From NCBI GenBank assembly GCA_021738625.1, contig JAIPBS010000018.1, positions 1 through 64,000 of the forward strand: a stretch of 64,000 nucleotides of DNA, read 5' to 3'. Positions 47,201 to 55,850 of the stretch are shown here, piece after piece. The notes under the pieces were generated by a model that was given only the letters and a program-made list of their open reading frames with translations, was not told where the DNA came from and did not search any database. Numbering within the stretch: position 1 is the stretch's first letter; each line of letters opens with the position of its first letter. The translations under genes and the position numbers were made by a program. Source of the stretch: Bacteroidales bacterium. GTDB taxonomy: Bacteria > Bacteroidota > Bacteroidia > Bacteroidales > JAIOZK01.

Positions 47201-48194
47201 CATGCTGAAATTTTATATCGACGGCAATGAAAAAGGCAGCTGGTCGGGTGAAATGGACTGGACCTATGTTTCCATACCCATACTGGGCGGCAATCATACG
47301 CTCAAATGGGAATATTCCAAAGATAACATCATCAGTTTCGGATCGGATCGCGTCTGGTTAGATGAGATCATTTTCCCGCCCATGCCTGTGCTGAGCGCTT
47401 TTGCCGGAAGGGATGACTACACCTGCACCGACAGCAGTTTCCAATGCGAGGGCATCGCTCAATGTTACCAAAACCTGGAATGGAGTACTTCGGGTGACGG
47501 AAGTTTCAACAACCCCTCCATCATCAAGCCGGTATACACGCCTGGCCCTGAAGACATCACCAATGAAGAGGCGGTGTTGAGCCTCACGGCAATAGATGGA
47601 GATGGAAGTAGCGATTCGGACAATATGACCCTCAGCATTACCAATAAGCCGGTTGCCCCCGGAATGCCCGAAGGCCCGGATTATGTGGATGTTTATTCAC
47701 AACCGGTGAGCGAATACAGCGTTGAGGAAGTGCCTTTCACCGGATCTTACCAATGGATGGTTGAACCCGAAGAAGCCGGTACTTTTGAAGGCAGCGGCAG
47801 CACCGCAAGCATTAGCTGGAATGAAGAATACACCGGTTTGGCCCTGATCAGTGTGCGTGCCCTGAATAAGTGCGGAACGGGAGAAATATCCGAAGGCCTG
47901 GAAGTGACGGTTAACAACACTGTTGAAATAACGGAAACGGTCAACAGGAGAGGCATTCGTATTTCGCCCAATCCCTCAACGGGCATGTTCACTATCTTCA
48001 TACCCGGATTAACAAAGGGCATGGTTGTCCTGGAAGTATATGATCTGTCGGGAATGAAAGTACTGGAGAATGAAATTCACGGCAAGAAGAAAAACAGCAT
48101 TGAACTGAACTGTGGCCATCTTGATAAAGGCATTTATTTTATCGTGATCAGAACACTGCATGAAAAATTTGCAGAAAAGGTTGTGATCATGTAA
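44208..48194 (+). CDS. Gingipain-like C25 peptidase 1, T9SS cargo
   Basis: 1328 residues; signal peptide in the first 26 (a second ATG at codon 4 is possible). The order is a C25-type propeptide (to about 230), peptidase domain (about 240-610), Ig-like and CARDB-like beta domains, an adhesin-type jelly roll starting EDWESGNFDKFDWEFSG near 925, a pair of PKD-like repeats from about 1065 and a T9SS type A domain from about 1250 (ISPNPSTGMFTIFIPG). The catalytic dyad is read as His452 in NYTAHCGPSGW and Cys484 in GNCCQSN, aligned with the gingipain GHGS and ACVNG motifs. C25 enzymes are cysteine endopeptidases active outside the cell after propeptide removal; cleavage specificity cannot be predicted. 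The variant AHCG instead of GHGS is shared only with the next gene. Confidence 0.88.
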   Translation: MKRMKPKAVILTAVALLISLPLMLSAGGRIELKQNKQTELRILRSDYQVLKLHNNLAAIDYFDVQVDQMDFTQLFIPAYTKNLEIGHPLLPVKRELIEIPAGANPKVLIHSFNKQEVDLAEYDIFNRLFPAQPEHFKDEIPEFIFEQEAYQVNDYGDKSLVTVDDLGYMRATRMGRINIAPLRYNPVQQKLIVYTDIEFSIVFEDADMVQTIENKKRYYSPYYTAINRQLLNYQLPASRENFMRYPVKYVIVSDPMFEAQLQPFVQWKTKKGFTVIEAYTDNPEVGNTKESIKAYLQGLYEEGTTENPAPSFVLFVGDIDQIPAWSGNAGSHVTDLYYCEYTNDYYPEMYYGRFSAENVAQLQPQIDKTLQYEKYEMPDPSYLNEVVMVAGMDSGHGHDWANGQINYGTINYFNEDHGLTSHTYLYPESGSHSDDIIQDISNGVSFGNYTAHCGPSGWSDPSFNTGDIPDLENENEYCLLIGNCCQSNKYDVDACFGEALLRAEDKGALGYIGGSNNTMWDPDYYWGVGVGTISENPPPYEETSLGAYDRLWHDHGEEFSEWYITQDEIIYAGNLAVTEGTPGQAEYYWEIYCLMGDPSLMVYLGEPDPMYADYPEMLPLGTNTLEVETEPYAYISVTIDGVIYGTALADGNGDAVVELDEIEEPCIPDIIITGQNKQPHFGTFIISSPDGPFILYHSYLANDSIGNNDHHFDYGESILLSLTMENFGNGTGYDVETVLSTYNTYITMNDDTENFDSIPGLDTATVIDGYALDIADDVPDNTKVKFNVTSTDGDATWESDFTVTIHAPQLSVGNYTILDTANGGNGNGIFDPGETVVIQVNNKNNGNCAAYSSTATLSSASPYLYFENTEYEIGDIEIMQSEYAEFTVMADSATPEGEVINFDYELLCGGYQKQKDYNIEIGMLYEDWESGNFDKFDWEFSGDEAWLISSQDPYEGSYCAMNGNVGNNETSILEIDIKVKMYDSVSFYVKTSSELSRDMLKFYIDGNEKGSWSGEMDWTYVSIPILGGNHTLKWEYSKDNIISFGSDRVWLDEIIFPPMPVLSAFAGRDDYTCTDSSFQCEGIAQCYQNLEWSTSGDGSFNNPSIIKPVYTPGPEDITNEEAVLSLTAIDGDGSSDSDNMTLSITNKPVAPGMPEGPDYVDVYSQPVSEYSVEEVPFTGSYQWMVEPEEAGTFEGSGSTASISWNEEYTGLALISVRALNKCGTGEISEGLEVTVNNTVEITETVNRRGIRISPNPSTGMFTIFIPGLTKGMVVLEVYDLSGMKVLENEIHGKKKNSIELNCGHLDKGIYFIVIRTLHEKFAEKVVIM

Positions 48195-48397
48195 TTTTAT
48201 GGTCTGATTTTTTTGAATAAAGGAGTTTTTTCTGGCACATCAGCGGGTGCGGTTCAATTTTTTAAAATGATTATTGGACAACCATATGCGAACGAATGTT
48301 GTCTTTACAACAATGGGTGATATGGTGCAGGCGCCATAATAAAATAAGAAATGAGCGTTTTTTAAAAAAGGCAATTAATTAACTAATAATCAGTAGC

Positions 48398-51300
48398 ATG
48401 AAAAGATTTACCCCGACACTGTTCGCCTGGATGGTGATACTATCTCTCATATTTGTTTTGAATCCGGCCCTGGCCAAACAGAAGATCATTCTGGATCAGT
48501 CGAAATCCAATCAATTGGAGCTGCAATCCGCTTCCTACGAAAAACTGAGTTTCGTAAACACCCTCTCCGTATTACGTCATCAGGACGTCGATACGGAAGA
48601 AGGAGTTTTTACCAGGTTGTTCATCAGCGGTTATGGAAAAAACCTCCAAACCGGCCACCCCTTGCTCCCTTTGAAAAGGGAAATGATCGAAATTCCGGTG
48701 AATGCCAATCCCCGGGTGCTGATCAATTCTTATGAAACCACTGAGATAAACCTATCGGATTATGGGATCAGCAACAAGTTATTCCCTTCACAACCCGAAC
48801 AATTTAAAAACGATAACGATCCCGAATTTCACTATGATCAGCAGGCTTACCAAATCAACGGCTATGGTGAAAAGAAACTGGTAACCGTCGATGTGCTTGG
48901 TTTCATGCGGGGCACCGGTATGGGTCGGGTGAATGTCGCTCCCATCAAATACAATCCCGTCAGCAATACACTGCTGATATATACCAAAATTGATTTTGAA
49001 ATATTTTTTGATGATGCCGATATTCCGCAAACCCTGGAATTAAAGAAAAAGTACGGCAGTCCTTATTTTGCATCAATCAATCAAAAGCTGGTCAATTACC
49101 AGCCGGGGAGCAGCCGGGAAAATTTCCACAAGTATCCTGTGAAATATGTTATTATTGCCGATCCCATGTTCGAAAGTCAGCTGCAACCATTCATCCAATG
49201 GAAAACCCAAAAAGGTTTTATCGTGGTTGAAGCCTATACCGACGACCCGGAGGTAGGAAACACCACCACTGAGATCAAATCCTATATACAGGGACTTTAT
49301 GAAGCAGGGACGCCTGAAGACCCCGCCCCAACCTTTGTTCTGTTTGTGGGAGATATCCAACAAATACCTGCCTGGAACGGCACAACAGGCGGCCATGCCA
49401 CCGACCTGTACTACTGTGAATACACCGGCGATTATTTCCCGGAAGTTTATTACGGAAGGTTCAGCGCACAAAATACAAACCAGTTGCAGCCGCAGATCGA
49501 CAAAACCCTGGATTACGAGAAATATATGATGGTCGATCCTTCCTATCTCGACACAGTGTTGATGGTAGCCGGCATGGACGGTTATCACGGCAACGACTGG
49601 GGCAACGGTCAGGTCAATTACGGCACCATCAATTATTTCAATGCTGCACACGACCTTTACGCACATACCTACCTTTATCCCGAATCCGGAAGTCACTCCG
49701 CAGATATCATTCAGAATGTGAGCGACGGCGTGGCTTACGGGAACTACACGGCACATTGCGGCCCCAGCGGATGGGGTGATCCCTCGTTTACAACTTCCGA
49801 TGTATCCGGTCTTCAAAATGAAGGTCAATACGGCTTGCTGGTGGGCAACTGCTGCCAGTCCAATTCGTACGATGTGAATGAGTGTTTCGGAGAGGCCCTG
49901 CTACGGGCGGAAAATAAAGGTGCGCTTGCTTACATAGGCGGATCGAACAACACCATGTGGGATCCTGATTATTACTGGGGAGTCGGCGTTGGGGAGATCA
50001 GCGAGAACCCGCCGGCTTATGACGAAACCACGCTTGGTGCCTACGACCGGACTTTCCACGATCATGGCGAGCTCTTCGCCGAATGGTATGTTTCGGCTGA
50101 TGAGATGATTTACGCCGGCAACCTGGCCGTAACGGAAGGTACGCCAAACCAGGCAGAGTATTATTGGGAAATCTATTGCCTGATGGGCGACCCCTCATTA
50201 ATGGTATTTTTCAGCCTACCGGAAACCCTGGATGCTACTTATCCGGCCATGATCCCACTGGGGACCAATACGGTTACTGTTACAACCGAGCCATATGGCT
50301 ATATCGGCATCAGTAAGGATGGTGTTTTGCACGGTTCCGCATTGGCCGACAGCCTGGGCGATGCCGAGGTGGAAATCGAACCCTTTGGCGAACCCGGCAC
50401 GGTTGACATTGTGGTTACACTGCAAAATTTTCAGCCACATATGGGAACCAGCACGGCGGCCTCTCCTGATGGTCCGTATATTGTCATGACAGGCTATGAA
50501 ATCGATGATCGTTACGGAGATAGCGACAGCCTGGCCGATAATGGCGAGAAAGTGATGCTGAATGTTTCACTCACCAACCTGGGCAACGGCGATGCAGCCA
50601 ATGTCAATGCAAGCATTTCAACATTGGATACAAATGTTATCCTGCAACAGAATGATTATGAATGGGGCGTGATCGCTTCCGGGGATACGGTTACCATAGA
50701 CAGCGCATTCATTTTTGATGTGGAAGAATTTATAGACGATCAGCACAAAGTGAAGTTTGATATACTGATTGAAGGCGAAGAAAGAGAAACCTGGGAAAGT
50801 GATTTTACCATAACACTTAACGCACCAGTCCTGACCCTCGGAAACATTGAGATCGATGATGAGGACGGCGGCAACGGAAACGGCCTGCTCGACCCAGGTG
50901 AAACGGCAGATGTGATCATCACCAACCTGAATAACGGGCACCAAAGCATATACGGTTTGATTGGAATACTTAGCACCACGGACCCGGACATCACCATTAA
51001 CGAAGCCGGGGTGAGCATCGACAGCCTTGCTCCCGGGCAGGAAGTGGAAGCCATACTTAATATCACAGTGAGCGGAAGCGCCGAAGTGGGTAGCGTAGCC
51101 GACCTAAGCTATACACTTGAATCAGAACCCTACGCAGCGGAAGATACTTTCTTGCTGAGTATTGGCCTGATCATGGAAGATTATGAATCAGGTGATTTTG
51201 GCAACTTCCCCTGGAATCTCACAGGTGACGCCGACTGGACCATTTGCGAAGACGACCCCTGGCAAGGTGTTTATTGTTCGCAAAGCGGTGAGATCACGCA

Positions 51301-51889
51301 TGATCAGTCCACGATGATGTTTATGGAATATGAGGTGGCCTCCGACGACAGCATTTCTTTTTATAAAAAAGTTAGCTGTGAAGACGATCCATATTCCGAC
51401 AATTACGACCTGCTTGCTTTCTATATCGACGGGCAGGAAATGGGAAGATGGGACGGTGAGATCGACTGGTCGAAAGAAGTATTTGAGGTGGAAGAAGGCA
51501 TTCATACCTTTAAATGGGAATACAGAAAAGACGGTTACCTTTCGGAAGGCGCCGATTGTGCCTGGGTGGATTACATCGTTTTCCCGCCATCGCCCGGTTG
51601 GGTAGGTACGGAAGAAATGACAGGTGTAAATGCCCTGGATGTTAAATTGTATCCCAATCCGGCAAAAGAACAGTTTAACATTCTGCTTAAAGGACAAACC
51701 TATGATGTCAGCATTCGTCTGTTCAATTCCGTTGGTCAGCTTACCGCAACCATCGAAGAGCATAAAGTATTTGCAGGCGGACTGCATGAATACCAAATGA
51801 GTACTTCAGGACTGCAGGATGGCATTTACTACTGTGTTATCCAAACGGCAGGAGAAAAGATCACAAAAAAAATTATCATCACGAAATAA
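48398..51889 (+). CDS. Gingipain-like C25 peptidase 2, T9SS cargo
   Basis: 1163 residues, signal peptide in the first 26 (MKRFTPTLFAWMVILSLIF, then VLNPALA). Its propeptide and peptidase domain are close to those of peptidase 1 over about 600 residues (shared PLLPLKRE, DLYYCEYT, GSNNTMWDPDYYWGVGVG). The dyad is His453 in NYTAHCGPSGW and Cys485 in GNCCQSN. Downstream are two CARDB-like domains, a jelly roll (EDYESGDFGNFPWNLTGDAD near 930) and directly a T9SS type A domain (KLYPNPAKEQFNILLKG from about 1085); the PKD-like pair of peptidases 1 and 3 is absent. The 203-base gap before it has no clear promoter; peptidase 3 begins 39 bases downstream. Confidence 0.88.
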   Translation: MKRFTPTLFAWMVILSLIFVLNPALAKQKIILDQSKSNQLELQSASYEKLSFVNTLSVLRHQDVDTEEGVFTRLFISGYGKNLQTGHPLLPLKREMIEIPVNANPRVLINSYETTEINLSDYGISNKLFPSQPEQFKNDNDPEFHYDQQAYQINGYGEKKLVTVDVLGFMRGTGMGRVNVAPIKYNPVSNTLLIYTKIDFEIFFDDADIPQTLELKKKYGSPYFASINQKLVNYQPGSSRENFHKYPVKYVIIADPMFESQLQPFIQWKTQKGFIVVEAYTDDPEVGNTTTEIKSYIQGLYEAGTPEDPAPTFVLFVGDIQQIPAWNGTTGGHATDLYYCEYTGDYFPEVYYGRFSAQNTNQLQPQIDKTLDYEKYMMVDPSYLDTVLMVAGMDGYHGNDWGNGQVNYGTINYFNAAHDLYAHTYLYPESGSHSADIIQNVSDGVAYGNYTAHCGPSGWGDPSFTTSDVSGLQNEGQYGLLVGNCCQSNSYDVNECFGEALLRAENKGALAYIGGSNNTMWDPDYYWGVGVGEISENPPAYDETTLGAYDRTFHDHGELFAEWYVSADEMIYAGNLAVTEGTPNQAEYYWEIYCLMGDPSLMVFFSLPETLDATYPAMIPLGTNTVTVTTEPYGYIGISKDGVLHGSALADSLGDAEVEIEPFGEPGTVDIVVTLQNFQPHMGTSTAASPDGPYIVMTGYEIDDRYGDSDSLADNGEKVMLNVSLTNLGNGDAANVNASISTLDTNVILQQNDYEWGVIASGDTVTIDSAFIFDVEEFIDDQHKVKFDILIEGEERETWESDFTITLNAPVLTLGNIEIDDEDGGNGNGLLDPGETADVIITNLNNGHQSIYGLIGILSTTDPDITINEAGVSIDSLAPGQEVEAILNITVSGSAEVGSVADLSYTLESEPYAAEDTFLLSIGLIMEDYESGDFGNFPWNLTGDADWTICEDDPWQGVYCSQSGEITHDQSTMMFMEYEVASDDSISFYKKVSCEDDPYSDNYDLLAFYIDGQEMGRWDGEIDWSKEVFEVEEGIHTFKWEYRKDGYLSEGADCAWVDYIVFPPSPGWVGTEEMTGVNALDVKLYPNPAKEQFNILLKGQTYDVSIRLFNSVGQLTATIEEHKVFAGGLHEYQMSTSGLQDGIYYCVIQTAGEKITKKIIITK

Positions 51890-51928
51890 GAAATATTGTT
51901 TTCTATTCAATAAAAAATTACCTGAAAA

Positions 51929-54900
51929 ATGAAACGAATTATTTTACCACTCATTCTGCTAATGACTGCTCTGAACGGATTCAGCGACAACTGGATCGGG
52001 ATCGATTCGGATAAAGCCGAACCGGCAGAGATCAAACTGATCAGCTCCGACATCGAAACATCGGTTATTGAGTTCGATGTTAAAGGATTTTATGAAATCC
52101 CCGTGAATACACCAAAGGGCGAGGCATTTGTGATCGGCATACCGAAAGCCACGCCCATCCTCGAAAAAGGCGCACCCGACCTGCCCAAGCTCACCGCCTC
52201 AGTCATCATCCCCGACCTGGCCGAAATGCAGGTGGAGGTGATTGCTTTTTCTTATAAGGATTATAAAAACATAGAGATCGCACCTTCAAAAGGTAATTTA
52301 ACCAGGGATATCGATCCTGCCACTGTTCCTTACACTTATGGTCCGGCTTATGAGACAGATGCAATGCACCCGGCTCAATTGGCCGGTTTGCGCGATCCGC
52401 ATATTGTAAGAGATTTCAGGGGACAAACTATTGTGGTATATCCCTTTCAGTACAACCCCGTAAGTAAAACCCTGAGGGTTTACGACAACATCCGGGTGAA
52501 GATCAGCAAGCAATCAAACGCGGGAATCAACCAACTTGTCAGAAAAGAAATGACGCCAAGGGTAAACCCTGCTTTCCAGGACCTTTACCAAAGGCATTTC
52601 CTTAATCTTGAAAACACCAGGTACACTCCTGTTTCGGAATACGGCAATATGCTCATCATTGCCTATGGCGATTTCATGGATGAAATGGAAGATTATGTCG
52701 ACTGGAAAATCCAGAAAGGATATCCCACCCAAATGGTCGACATTGCCACGATTGGAAATAATTCTTATGAAATTGAAAACTATATAGAAAACTACTATAA
52801 CAACAACGGTCTGACCTTCGTGTTGCTGGTTGGGGATGCAGAGCAGGTAACACCTTCTTTCTCAAATGGCGACTCGGACAACAATTACACTTATGTGGCT
52901 GGAAGCGATCACTATCCGGATTTGTTTATCGGAAGGTTCAGCGGTGAAACCGGCGACCACATAGCCACACAGGTAGAACGCACGCTGGATTATGAAAAAA
53001 ATCCTTATGTTGATGAAGACTGGTTTACGCACGGAATCGGCATTTCATCAGACCAGGGACCCGGCGACGACGGTGAATACGATTATGAGCATATTCGTAA
53101 TATTCATGATGATCTGCTGGCATTCACCTACACCTACTGCCATGAATTGTTTGATGGATCGCAGGGCGGACTTGACGAACCTGGAAACCCGACGCCGGAT
53201 ATGGTGGCACAGGCCGTTAACGACGGAGCTACCATCATCAACTATACCGGCCATGGCAGTAGCACATCCTGGGGAAGCTCCGGTTTTTCAAGCAGCCATG
53301 TTAATCAGTTGACCAACAATGATATGTTGCCCTTTATCTTTTCAGTAGCTTGTGTGAACGGTAATTTTGTTGGAGGTGATTGCTTTGCCGAAGCATGGAT
53401 GCGCGCTACCAATGATGATGAGCCCTCCGGCGCCATCGCCACCCTCATGTCGACCATCAACCAGAGCTGGAACCCGCCCATGGCCGGGCAGGATGAGATG
53501 AACGACATTCTTGTTGAATCCTATTCCGACAACATCAAAAGGACTTTTGCCGCTATCGGTATGCACGCTTGTATGCTGATGAATGATGAATACGGATCAG
53601 GCGGTGATGAAATGACTGATACCTGGACGGTGTTTGGCGACCCTTCTGTTTTTGTGAGAACGGCAGTTCCCGAAGATATCACAGCCAACTATCCTGATGT
53701 AGCCTTCATTGGAACAAGCAGTTTCACCGTAAACTGCCAGGTGGAAGACGCCCTGGTATGCCTGACCCTGGACGGGGAAATACTTGCCACCGCATTTGTT
53801 GAAAACGGTGCGGCTACCCTTAATTTTGATGAACTGGAAGACTTCGGAACCATCACCATTACCATCACGGCTTTTAATTATGTTCCACATATCGGCGAGA
53901 TCGATATCATCCAGCCTGATGGACACTACTGCGTTTATGAAGATCATGATGTAAATGACTACAAAGGCAACAACAACGGAGTTGTTGATTATAATGAAAG
54001 CATATACCTGCATCTTACTCTCGAAAATATGGGGACCGATCCGGGTGAAAATATTGAAACCACCATTTCGACTTACAATTCCTACATCACGATGAACGAT
54101 GACTTTGAGGTGTTCGACTACATCCCGGCCGGAGGAACGGCCACCGTTGAAGATGGCTACCAGTTTAAAGTAGCCGATGACATCCCCGACATGTCCAATG
54201 TTAAATTTGGCGTAAGTGCCACCGATGGCGAAGATACCTGGGAAAGCGAATTTAGCATTACCGTGAAAGCCCCTGTGCTGAACATCGATGAATTTAGCAT
54301 ACTCGACACGGCCAATGGCGGCAACGGAAATGGAATACTCGACCCGGGCGAAACCGTGGATGTTAAGATCAAGAATTTTAATACGGGCCATTGCCCCGCA
54401 TACAATACAACAGGAATCATGACCCTTTCCAGTCCTTATATTTATATTGGTAACGACCAGGATTCGATCGGGAATATTTACCTGCTTTCGCCACGCTCGG
54501 CTTATTTCACCATTACAGCCGACTCGGCCACTCCTCCCGGTGAAGTCCTCAACCTGGATTATGAAGTTTGTTGCGGCGGATACACCATCTCACAATCTTT
54601 CACATTCGAGGTAGGAACCATTTACGAAGACTGGGAGAGCAGCGACATGAGCAAGTTCGACTGGCAAACAGGTGGCGATAAAGATTGGATGGTTAGCGCC
54701 AACAATTGCTGGGAAGGATCATATTCAGCAGCCAGCGGAAATATCGGCAACAATGAATCAACTTATTTGAGTCTCGAAATAAAAGCCAATGCCTACGATA
54801 CGATAAGCTTTTATCTGAAAACTTCTACCGAGCCCGGCCGTGATTTTCTTAAATTCTACATCAATGGGAATCAGAAAGCACAGTGGGCCGGCGAACATGA

Positions 54901-55831
54901 TTGGCAAAAGATTTCCATTCCCATTCCGGCCGGAAACCACACCATCAAATGGGAATACAGTAAGGATGATCTGTTGTCATTCGGCGACGACCGGGTGTGG
55001 ATCGATTATATTGTATTCCCGCCCATGCCTGTTTTGAATGCCTTTGCCGGTCGCGATAACACCGTTTGTCAGGGCAGCGATTTCCAATGTGAAGGCATTG
55101 CTCAGAATTATAGCTCGCTGCAATGGACCACCTCGGGCGATGGAACTTTTGACGACAACACCATCATCAATCCCGTTTATATTATGGGTGATGAGGACTG
55201 GCAGGAAGGCGAAGCGACCCTAAGCCTGACCGCCTATGGTGACGAAGGTGAAATGGATACGGATGATATGCTCCTGACTTCCATTACCGAACCGGCGGTT
55301 CCTGAAATGCCTTCGGGATTGAATTACGTGGATGTGGGTTATGTGGAAACATCCGATTATGAAACCGAAGAAGTGCAATGGGCCGATTCCTACCAGTGGA
55401 TGATCGAACCGGCAGATGCTGGAATCATTACCGGAGACGGTCCGGTGGGAACTGTGGAATGGAACAGCAGCTACCTGGGCCTCGCAAACATTTATGTGAA
55501 AGCGTTGAACGACTGCGGTGAAAGCCAATATTCCGAAGGCATTGAAGTAACCGTTGACAATACCGTTGATATTCAGGAAGTAGAAAATAAACAGATCGTA
55601 CTTTACCCCAATCCCGCCAGCGAGCAGATCACGTTTGAAATAGCCGGCGCTGTGAATGCGACCTTCAGCATTCATGATATTACCGGAGCCATGGTGAAAC
55701 GGGGTAGCCTGAAAGAAAACCAGGACGGCTATACCATCGACCTGAGCGGTATGCAACCGGGAGTATACTTTATGACGGCGGTTTCAGCTGAAAACACTTA
55801 CTTTGGTAAGTTTATAGTGAATGAATTTTAG
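51929..55831 (+). CDS. Gingipain-like C25 peptidase 3, T9SS cargo
   Basis: 1300 residues with a short signal peptide (MKRIILPLILLMTALNGFS). The C25 propeptide contains the hallmark EKGAPDLPKLTASVIIPD. The catalytic dyad matches gingipains exactly: His442 in NYTGHGSSTSW and Cys475 in SVACVNGNF. From about residue 660 onward the order is CARDB-like domains (LDTANGGNGNGILDPGETV), jelly roll (EDWESSDMSKFDWQTGGDKD near 900), PKD-like pair (PVLNAFAGRDN near 1035) and T9SS type A domain (VLYPNPASEQITFEIAG). This downstream half is closely related to that of peptidase 1, not to that of peptidase 4, whose protease domain it resembles. Confidence 0.9.
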   Translation: MKRIILPLILLMTALNGFSDNWIGIDSDKAEPAEIKLISSDIETSVIEFDVKGFYEIPVNTPKGEAFVIGIPKATPILEKGAPDLPKLTASVIIPDLAEMQVEVIAFSYKDYKNIEIAPSKGNLTRDIDPATVPYTYGPAYETDAMHPAQLAGLRDPHIVRDFRGQTIVVYPFQYNPVSKTLRVYDNIRVKISKQSNAGINQLVRKEMTPRVNPAFQDLYQRHFLNLENTRYTPVSEYGNMLIIAYGDFMDEMEDYVDWKIQKGYPTQMVDIATIGNNSYEIENYIENYYNNNGLTFVLLVGDAEQVTPSFSNGDSDNNYTYVAGSDHYPDLFIGRFSGETGDHIATQVERTLDYEKNPYVDEDWFTHGIGISSDQGPGDDGEYDYEHIRNIHDDLLAFTYTYCHELFDGSQGGLDEPGNPTPDMVAQAVNDGATIINYTGHGSSTSWGSSGFSSSHVNQLTNNDMLPFIFSVACVNGNFVGGDCFAEAWMRATNDDEPSGAIATLMSTINQSWNPPMAGQDEMNDILVESYSDNIKRTFAAIGMHACMLMNDEYGSGGDEMTDTWTVFGDPSVFVRTAVPEDITANYPDVAFIGTSSFTVNCQVEDALVCLTLDGEILATAFVENGAATLNFDELEDFGTITITITAFNYVPHIGEIDIIQPDGHYCVYEDHDVNDYKGNNNGVVDYNESIYLHLTLENMGTDPGENIETTISTYNSYITMNDDFEVFDYIPAGGTATVEDGYQFKVADDIPDMSNVKFGVSATDGEDTWESEFSITVKAPVLNIDEFSILDTANGGNGNGILDPGETVDVKIKNFNTGHCPAYNTTGIMTLSSPYIYIGNDQDSIGNIYLLSPRSAYFTITADSATPPGEVLNLDYEVCCGGYTISQSFTFEVGTIYEDWESSDMSKFDWQTGGDKDWMVSANNCWEGSYSAASGNIGNNESTYLSLEIKANAYDTISFYLKTSTEPGRDFLKFYINGNQKAQWAGEHDWQKISIPIPAGNHTIKWEYSKDDLLSFGDDRVWIDYIVFPPMPVLNAFAGRDNTVCQGSDFQCEGIAQNYSSLQWTTSGDGTFDDNTIINPVYIMGDEDWQEGEATLSLTAYGDEGEMDTDDMLLTSITEPAVPEMPSGLNYVDVGYVETSDYETEEVQWADSYQWMIEPADAGIITGDGPVGTVEWNSSYLGLANIYVKALNDCGESQYSEGIEVTVDNTVDIQEVENKQIVLYPNPASEQITFEIAGAVNATFSIHDITGAMVKRGSLKENQDGYTIDLSGMQPGVYFMTAVSAENTYFGKFIVNEF

Positions 55832-55850
55832 TAACGAACAGAAATAACTT

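Noticed and set aside
49073-49828. 251-codon minus-strand frame, and similar ones at 44805-45503, 53597-54391 and 51188-51796
   Set aside because: All are antisense to the C25 peptidase genes and recur at equivalent positions because the paralogues share sequence; no independent coding evidence.
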